A DNA stretch of 12,131 nucleotides, taken from Thiobacillus sp. Lineage in GTDB: Bacteria > Pseudomonadota > Gammaproteobacteria > Burkholderiales > Thiobacillaceae. A program made the translations under genes and the position numbers. Under the pieces are notes generated by a model. The model searched no databases and was not told the DNA's origin. It was given only the letters and a program-made list of their open reading frames with translations. Below, one piece after another: positions 1 to 4,491 of this stretch; position 1 is the stretch's first letter, and each line of letters opens with the position of its first letter. The stretch covers positions 1-12,131 of the forward strand of contig JADMKH010000132.1 in the NCBI GenBank assembly GCA_018780025.1, given 5' to 3'.

Positions 1-545
1 AGGATGACGATCTCCAGCCCGGTATCCGCAGCAATCCGCTGCAAGCCCTGCTCGGCCTCCCACTTGGACACCGCATACGCATCCTCGGGCGCGGCCGCAT
101 CGGTTTCACGATAAGGTGAATCGCCGCCTTCGCCGTTGACCTTGATCGAACTGATGTAAACAAAACGCTTCACCCCGGCCTGGGCTGCCTGACGGGCAAG
201 ATTGAGCGTGGCATCAAGGTTGGTTGCCCGGTACAGCGCCAGCGGATTCTGCGCCGTGTCGTCCATCGCATGCACCCGCGCGGCCAGATGCACCACCGCA
301 TCGCACCCGGTCAGCGCAGACCGCCAATCTGTAGACGCATCCAGATTGCCAACCGCCACCTCGTGCGGCAAACCGGATGGGCTACGCACGGCGGGCACCA
401 CCTCAACCCCGGAAGCCGCCAGCCGGGCGCACAACGCCGACCCGACAAAACCGGTGGCGCCGGTAACGAGAACCCTCCGCTGGGGCGCATCCGCTGGCGC
501 GGGCCTCAGGCCTGCCGATGGGTAAAGGGGGGCGTTGATGTTCAA
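1..545 (-). CDS. SDR-family NAD-dependent epimerase/dehydratase, copy 1 (3' end beyond window)
   Basis: This is the N-terminal part (about 181 codons) of an extended short-chain dehydrogenase that should act on a nucleotide sugar in the cytoplasm, as GalE-like epimerases in O-antigen clusters do. The Rossmann dinucleotide motif TGATGFVG lies at residues 28-35 and the catalytic YxxxK (YAVSK) at 157-161, after an ISS segment near 131-133. Substrate cannot be told. No ATG precedes the Rossmann strand. The best start is a TTG at 545 that overlaps the parE stop (TTTTGA), giving an unusual leader of about 23 residues. The second copy (1361-2005) starts with MKVLVTG directly, so the leader here is a junction product. 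Over positions 1-475 it is about 90% identical by eye to 1529-2005 but lacks that copy's deletion and insert, so this is the copy likely to work. The start is uncertain, the family is not. Confidence 0.85.
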   Translation of the reverse strand, partial: MNINAPLYPSAGLRPAPADAPQRRVLVTGATGFVGSALCARLAASGVEVVPAVRSPSGLPHEVAVGNLDASTDWRSALTGCDAVVHLAARVHAMDDTAQNPLALYRATNLDATLNLARQAAQAGVKRFVYISSIKVNGEGGDSPYRETDAAAPEDAYAVSKWEAEQGLQRIAADTGLEIVI

Positions 546-835
546 AACGCCGCCAGCCGAACATCCCTTGCGTGGTGCAAGACGCGCAGCACCGCAATAT
601 CGGATTCATCGCTCACATAGTAGAGGATATATGGCGTGGACGTTGGCCAACTGCGCACCTGCTGCCCCAGTTCTGGCCTGGCACGGCCTGTCAGTGGCTG
701 GTCAAGCAAAACCCCAGCGTCACGTTCAATGGCCTCCAACACCCGATCGGCAGCAGCCAGACTGTCCTCGGCAATGTAAAGCCACGCCTCCAGCAGATCA
801 GCCTGGGCACTCCCGGTAAACACCAGTCCGGGCAT
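542..835 (-). CDS. parE: RelE/ParE-family toxin of a type II toxin-antitoxin pair
   Basis: A 97-residue protein of usual ParE length. It shows the family pattern: an N-terminal helix pair with DLLEAWLYIAED, a helix AADRVLEAIERD, the turn QPLTGRARPEL, then strands VRSWPTSTPYILYYV and the C-terminal IAVLRVLHHARD. ParE toxins of known function poison DNA gyrase and RelE toxins cleave mRNA on ribosomes; the sequence fits ParE better, but the target is inferred. The ATG at 835 overlaps the antitoxin stop by one base (TGATG), so translation is probably coupled. A TTG one codon upstream is possible. The 3' end overlaps the TTG proposed for the SDR gene. No frameshift or truncation is visible, so the toxin looks intact. 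Confidence 0.88.
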   Translation of the reverse strand: MPGLVFTGSAQADLLEAWLYIAEDSLAAADRVLEAIERDAGVLLDQPLTGRARPELGQQVRSWPTSTPYILYYVSDESDIAVLRVLHHARDVRLAAF

Positions 836-1107
836 CAACCCTGCCTACGTGCGGCAAGCGCCTTGCGCCCCTTGGCCTTGATAGCCTCGATGTCCAGCGG
901 TGCCACGCGCCCCGCCTCCCGGTCAGCCAGGCCTTGTGCAATGTCCAGCTTCAATGCTGCCAAAGCCGCGCCTTGAACCGACTGGTAGGACTCAAACAGG
1001 CGCAGGGCTTCGCGTATCACCTCACTGGCAGAGCCAAACATGCCCGACGCGACATGCGCCCGTACACGGCTTTCCAGTTCGGGAGGTAAAGAGACGTTTA
1101 ACGACAT
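835..1107 (-). CDS. parD: ParD-family ribbon-helix-helix antitoxin
   Basis: A 90-residue protein. The first 40 residues are a ribbon-helix-helix DNA-binding domain: strand SLNVSLPPELE, then helices ending in the typical ParD segment SASEVIREALRLFE. The rest is a charged helical tail expected to wrap the toxin. The ATG at 1107 is chosen over longer in-frame starts (to 1173) because it is preceded by AAGGGG seven bases upstream and matches the usual ParD N-terminus. By family knowledge it neutralises ParE and represses its own operon. A good promoter and a palindrome lie just upstream (1139-1185). It is the first gene of a two-gene unit with parE, placed between two copies of the SDR gene. Confidence 0.9.
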   Translation of the reverse strand: MSLNVSLPPELESRVRAHVASGMFGSASEVIREALRLFESYQSVQGAALAALKLDIAQGLADREAGRVAPLDIEAIKAKGRKALAARRQG

Positions 1108-1138
1108 GGTCGCACCCCTTGGAATGTCATACTTTGCC

Positions 1139-1167
1139 ATTGTACGGACAGTGGCGGAGGCTTTCAA
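1139..1167 (-). promoter_or_regulatory. sigma70-like promoter of the parDE pair
   Basis: On the minus strand TTGAAA (1167-1162) and TACAAT (1144-1139) are separated by exactly 17 bases. Each hexamer matches the consensus at five of six (-35) and five of six (-10) positions. Transcription would start near 1132, giving a leader of about 25 bases before the parD ATG with its AAGGGG ribosome-binding site. The cargo pair can therefore be expressed independently of the polysaccharide operon. Confidence 0.7.
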
Positions 1168-1185
1168 CGTCAAGCCAGCTTGACG
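1168..1185. promoter_or_regulatory. 18-bp palindrome, candidate ParD operator
   Basis: Two perfect 8-base arms, CGTCAAGC and GCTTGACG, flank a CA centre and abut the -35 hexamer of the parDE promoter. ParD-type proteins bind inverted repeats at their own promoters, so this is a plausible autoregulatory site. It also coincides with the 3' end of an older reading frame (see the SDR pseudogene), so the symmetry could be accidental. Confidence 0.45.
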
Positions 1186-1195
1186 ACATAAAACA

Positions 1196-1362
1196 AGGCT
1201 CTTTCACCGTTATCTGTTGACCGCATGGATACCGTAGGTCGGGAACACTTTCCCGACATCCCCGCCCCCCGTCCGTTGCGTCGGGAAAGTGTTCCCGACC
1301 TACGGATAGCGCGTGATTCCAAGGCGTTTGCCAAGGAACAACACGTAACGATGAAAGAGCCT
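1196..1362. mobile_element. MITE-like element with 17-bp terminal inverted repeats and internal REP doublet
   Basis: The ends, 1196-1212 (AGGCTCTTTCACCGTTA) and 1346-1362 (TAACGATGAAAGAGCCT), are inverted repeats with one mismatch in 17. The direct repeat TAAAACA occurs at 1189-1195 and 1362-1368, a candidate 6-7 bp target-site duplication. Nothing inside looks like a transposase, so it would need one supplied in trans. Removing the element and one direct repeat joins the minus-strand frame ending ARLF (stop at 1361) in phase to YVVKLA (stop at 1170), which supports a real insertion into an older reading frame. The transposase family is unknown. Confidence 0.65.
1232..1305. repeat. inverted pair of GTAG-headed REP palindromes (BIME-like)
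   Basis: Arms 1232-1257 and 1280-1305 are perfect inverted repeats of 26 bases around a 22-base spacer rich in C. Each arm is itself a hairpin: GTCGGGAA and TTCCCGAC around a four-base loop, with GTAG at its 5' side (plus strand in the left arm, minus strand in the right). A GTAG head followed by an imperfect or perfect palindrome is the signature of REP sequences mobilised by RAYT (TnpA_REP) transposases, and an inverted pair is the BIME arrangement. There is no T-run on either side, so it is not a normal intrinsic terminator. Confidence 0.75.
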
Positions 1363-2005
1363 AAAACAAGCGCGCAGACTGGCCCATAGTCAGGCCCAAA
1401 CGGCGCAACAGGTCGAAGCTTGAAAGGTCTTCGCCATCGGAACCCAGAAAGGTCCAGCCCCGTTGAACCCTCTGCATCAGTCGCAAAAATCGCCTTCACC
1501 CCCGGCCCATACACCAGCGGCGGGCGCAGGATGACGACTTCCAGCCCGGTATCCGCAGCAATCCGCTGCAAGCCCTGTTCGGCTTCCCATTTGGATATCG
1601 CATACGCATCCTCGGGCGCGGGTGCATCGGTTTCCACATACACTCCCCTCTCCCCATGGGAGAGGGGTCGGGGGTGAGGGAAGCCTTCGCCGTTGACCTT
1701 GATGGTGCTGATGAAAACGAAGCGCTTCACTCCGGCTTGCGCCGCCTGGCGGGCAAGATTGAGCGTGGCATCAAGATTGGTGTCCCGGTACAACGCCAGC
1801 GGATCCTGCGCCGGGTCGTCCATCACATGCACCCGGCCAGCGCCGGCCGCCAATCCGTCGACGCAGTCAGATTGCCGACCGCCACCTCGTGCGGCAAACC
1901 GGATGGGTTGCGCACAGCAGGCGCCACCTCAACCCCGGAAGCCGCCAGCCGGGCGCACAATGCTGTCCCCACAAAACCGGTGGCGCCGGTGACCAGTACC
2001 TTCAT
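1361..2005 (-). pseudogene. SDR-family epimerase/dehydratase, copy 2, broken
   Basis: The ATG at 2005 overlaps the upstream GT4 stop as ATGA, so this is the native operon position. It begins MKVLVTGATGFVGTALC and matches copy 1 (1-475) at about 90% by eye. The frame is lost near residue 59: compared with copy 1, 31 bases are missing between two GCACCCG repeats (copy 1 272-278 and 303-309; one remains here at 1829-1835). A second shift near 1488 returns to the original phase. The 38-bp repeat at 1643-1680 adds ten codons net. After about 1465 the protein no longer resembles an SDR; it ends in an unrecognised stretch containing SSFDLLRRLGLTMGQSARLF. The C-terminal half of the enzyme is missing, so it cannot be functional. 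Confidence 0.85.
1643..1680. repeat. 38-bp GC-rich repeat, copy A (inside SDR pseudogene)
   Basis: This begins CTCCCCTC and ends GGGGGTGAGGG, with a short palindromic core (CTCTCCCcatgGGAGAGG-like). It matches 5821-5858 over the full 38 bases with few differences. On the minus strand it is read as HPRPLSHGERG. The other SDR copy in this window lacks it at the matching point (about 111-128), giving a natural empty site; the net difference is 30 bases. Related peptides (HPRPLSHGERG, LTPGPSPRGRGE) are familiar from many proteobacterial annotations, so it belongs to a widespread dispersed repeat. Confidence 0.75.
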
Positions 2006-3126
2006 GCGCACGCCTCGCGATAAACCGCCAGCGTTTGCGCAATGACCGTCTCCTGCCCGAATTCCGTTTCGGCCCGCGCTCTCGACTGCTCGCCCATGCG
2101 GCAGCGCAGCGCGGCATCCTCGATCAGCTTTCCCAGCGCCGCCGCCAGCGCAGCCGCATCGCGCACCGGTACCAGCAGGCCGTTCACGCCGTCGCGCACC
2201 ACTTCGCGACAACCCGGTGCATCGGTCGTCACGATCGGCAGGCCGCAAGCGGCGGCTTCCAGCAGCGATTTGGGCAAGCCTTCGCGGTAAGACGGCAGGC
2301 AGGCGATATGCGCCGCCTGCAATACGGCGGGCATGTCTTCGTGCCTGCCCCAGCACTCCACGCCATGCTGCCCGTGCCAGCCGCGCAAGGTCGATTCGGG
2401 CACCGAGGCAGGATTGGCGGGATCGGGGTCGCCCACCAGCACAAAGCGCGCGCTGACGCCTGCCCCGGTCAAGCGGCGCGCGGCCTCGACGAACTCGCCC
2501 ACGCCCTTGTCCCGCAACATGCGCGCAACCAGCACAATGCAAACCGGCCCGGGTGGCGGCGTCGCCGGATAAAAAACCTGAATATCCACCCCCGCGCCGC
2601 GTATCAACCGCAAGCGCGCGGCCGAAACGCCCGAGCGCTCAAGCAAAGCCTGGTCTTCCGGATTTTGCACAATGGTCAAGCTATGCGGCTGGTTGAGCAG
2701 GCGCGCCAGCACCCGGCGCAACACCGGGCGAACCAGGCGCACCACACGACCAGACGAGGTGAACAGCCACCCCAGCCCGGCCACCGCATTCACCTGCGCG
2801 GGCACGCGCGCCAGCCACGCCGCCAGCGCGCCCAACATCACCGGCTTCAACGCCACGTGGTGGACCAGGTCGGGACGCTCGCGGCGATACAGGCGCCACA
2901 GCGCCATCACCTCGGCGAGCGGGTTGCCGCCGCGCCGCGACAACTCAAACGGGATCAGCCGAATCCCCGCAGTGCGAATGGCGTCTGCCTGCCGTCCCGC
3001 GCGGGTAGCCACCGCCACCTCGAACCCCGCCGCCTTTGCTGCAACTGCGAGCGGCAACCGGTGCGAGACGAAATACCAGTCCTCGGTGACGACGAACAGC
3101 AATCGGGGGGGATTCGTCAAGCACAT
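2002..3126 (-). CDS. GT4-family glycosyltransferase (GT-B fold)
   Basis: A 374-residue cytosolic or membrane-associated enzyme expected to add a sugar from a nucleotide donor to the lipid-linked repeat unit. The N-terminal acceptor domain opens LLFVVTEDWYFVSHRLPLA. The C-terminal donor domain has RGAGVD (176-181), ARMLRDKG (201-208) and the retaining GT4 signature E282-x7-E290 in PSYREGLPKSLLEAA, followed by GLPIVTTDAPG. The overall style recalls PglA/WbpX-type transferases; donor and linkage cannot be deduced. The ATG at 3126 lies within the end of the upstream ATPase gene (10-base overlap). The stop overlaps the start of the SDR pseudogene as ATGA, which shows the original operon order. Confidence 0.92.
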   Translation of the reverse strand: MCLTNPPRLLFVVTEDWYFVSHRLPLAVAAKAAGFEVAVATRAGRQADAIRTAGIRLIPFELSRRGGNPLAEVMALWRLYRRERPDLVHHVALKPVMLGALAAWLARVPAQVNAVAGLGWLFTSSGRVVRLVRPVLRRVLARLLNQPHSLTIVQNPEDQALLERSGVSAARLRLIRGAGVDIQVFYPATPPPGPVCIVLVARMLRDKGVGEFVEAARRLTGAGVSARFVLVGDPDPANPASVPESTLRGWHGQHGVECWGRHEDMPAVLQAAHIACLPSYREGLPKSLLEAAACGLPIVTTDAPGCREVVRDGVNGLLVPVRDAAALAAALGKLIEDAALRCRMGEQSRARAETEFGQETVIAQTLAVYREACA

Positions 3127-4325
3127 AAAATTCGATGAACCTCATTCCAGCCATACACGGCAATCCCTTTGTGTACAGGCGGCAATGGCCCGGCGACCGC
3201 TAGATCGGCAGCAGCAGTTGCGCCATACACCAGCGATGGCGACACGGCCAGATCGCCTGCCAGCGCCTGCCAGCGCTGCAGCCCGGTAAAAAAATCGCGA
3301 TTGAGCGTTTGCCCGGATTTAATTTCGATCGGCAACAACCTGGGGCCGGTTTCGGCGATCACATCCACCTCATTGCCATTGCTGTCGCGCCAAAAATGCA
3401 GCCCTGCCCGCTCGCCCTGGTTGAAGCGGGTTTTTACCAACTCCGACACCACCAGGGTTTCAAAAATAGCGCCGCGTAGCGGGTGCGCCGCCAACTGACC
3501 GGCCTCGCGTATGCCCAGCAACCAGCACAGCAGGCCAGTATCGTAAAAATAGAGCTTGGGCGACTTGATTAAACGCTTGTTGAAATTGGTATGTTGCGGC
3601 CGCAGCAGAAACAGGATGTAGCTTGCTTCCAGCACGGAAATCCAGGCGCGGGCGGTGTTGTGGGTAATGCCGCAATCGGTCGCCAGCGACGACAAATTCA
3701 GAATCTGCCCGCTGCGCCCGGCACACAACTGCACGAAACGCTGAAACGCCTCCATGTCCTGCACCTTCAACACCTGGCGCACATCCCGTTCGACATACGC
3801 TGTCACATAAGCCGACAGCCAACTGCGCGGCGCCAGGCCACGGTCGTAAAGTGGCGGATAGCCCCCGGCGAACAACATCTCATCCAGCGAAGCCGGCCGT
3901 AGCCCACAACTCTCAAGCTCATGGATGGAAAAAGGCAACAACTCGACAAAAGCCGTGCGGCCTGCCAGCGACTGCGTCACGCCCGAGAGCAGGCCAAACT
4001 GCTGCGACCCCGTCAGCAAAAAAAGCCCCATCCGGCCATCGGCATCCACACGGGTCTGAAGATATGAAAGCAGTTCCGGCGCACGCTGCACCTCATCCAG
4101 CACCGCCCCATCGGCAAACGCCGCCAAAAAACCTCGCGGATCATCCAGCGCCATCCGCCGCACATCCGGGTCTTCCAGCGAGACATAGGGCTTATGCGAA
4201 AAAACCGTCCGCGCCAGCGTCGTCTTGCCCGACTGCCGCGGCCCGGTCAAGGTGACAATCGGAAAACCTTCGAGCAAGACGTTCAGCGACGACTCAATAT
4301 CGCGCTTGATCTTTGAACCGGACAT
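3117..4325 (-). CDS. AAA_14/DUF4143-type ATPase (cargo ATPase 1)
   Basis: A 402-residue P-loop ATPase of the archaeal/bacterial AAA_14-DUF4143 group, whose cellular role is unknown. Walker A GPRQSGKT is at 28-35 and Walker B AVLDEVQRAP at about 74-83, then a sensor-like LLTGSQQF, SLAGR and the family hallmarks GGYPPLY, YVERDV and KLYFYDTGLL. Near the C-terminus, NEVDVIAE followed by PIEIKSG has the E..D...E-x-K spacing of PD-(D/E)XK-like domains. Length is normal and no lesion is seen. The ATG at 4325 has no clear ribosome-binding site; a MITE-like element ends only seven bases upstream. It has no evident link to sugar chemistry and reads as cargo inside the operon. The 3' end runs into the GT4 start codon, so the two are probably co-translated. 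Confidence 0.88.
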   Translation of the reverse strand: MSGSKIKRDIESSLNVLLEGFPIVTLTGPRQSGKTTLARTVFSHKPYVSLEDPDVRRMALDDPRGFLAAFADGAVLDEVQRAPELLSYLQTRVDADGRMGLFLLTGSQQFGLLSGVTQSLAGRTAFVELLPFSIHELESCGLRPASLDEMLFAGGYPPLYDRGLAPRSWLSAYVTAYVERDVRQVLKVQDMEAFQRFVQLCAGRSGQILNLSSLATDCGITHNTARAWISVLEASYILFLLRPQHTNFNKRLIKSPKLYFYDTGLLCWLLGIREAGQLAAHPLRGAIFETLVVSELVKTRFNQGERAGLHFWRDSNGNEVDVIAETGPRLLPIEIKSGQTLNRDFFTGLQRWQALAGDLAVSPSLVYGATAAADLAVAGPLPPVHKGIAVYGWNEVHRILCA

Positions 4326-4332
4326 GATTTAT

Positions 4333-4462
4333 GGGCACTTCTATAAATCGTCGTCGCGAGGAGCGAAGCGACGTGGCGATCCAGTAATGCCTGCTAAATC
4401 AATGCTCTGGATTGCTTCGCTTCGCTCGCAATGACGGAAATGACGCATTTATAGAAGTGCCC
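4333..4462. mobile_element. 130-bp MITE-like element with 16-bp perfect terminal inverted repeats
   Basis: The ends GGGCACTTCTATAAAT (4333-4348) and ATTTATAGAAGTGCCC (4447-4462) are perfect inverted repeats. TTAT directly flanks both sides (4329-4332 and 4463-4466), a candidate 4-bp target-site duplication. Inside, 4349-4384 and 4407-4436 are imperfect inverted copies of the well-known dispersed motif GCGAGGAGCGAAGCGAC...CAATCCAG. There is no coding capacity. It lies between asnB (stop at 4492) and ATPase 1 (ATG at 4325), where it separates the ATPase from any upstream promoter or ribosome-binding site, and its strong fold could affect readthrough. Confidence 0.75.
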
Positions 4463-4491
4463 TTATGTATATTGATAAAGGTATCGCCAAT

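Noticed and set aside
1108..1173. A 22-residue N-terminal extension of ParD
   Set aside because: It would overlap the promoter, lacks a ribosome-binding site and precedes the normal ParD N-terminus; the ATG at 1107 has AAGGGG at good spacing.
1232..1305. Intrinsic terminator
   Set aside because: The hairpin is strong but no T-run follows it on either strand, and the GTAG heads fit a REP pair better.
2035..3138. A 367-codon open frame on the plus strand
   Set aside because: It is antisense to the GT4 gene, which has a clear E-x7-E signature; composition is that of a shadow frame.
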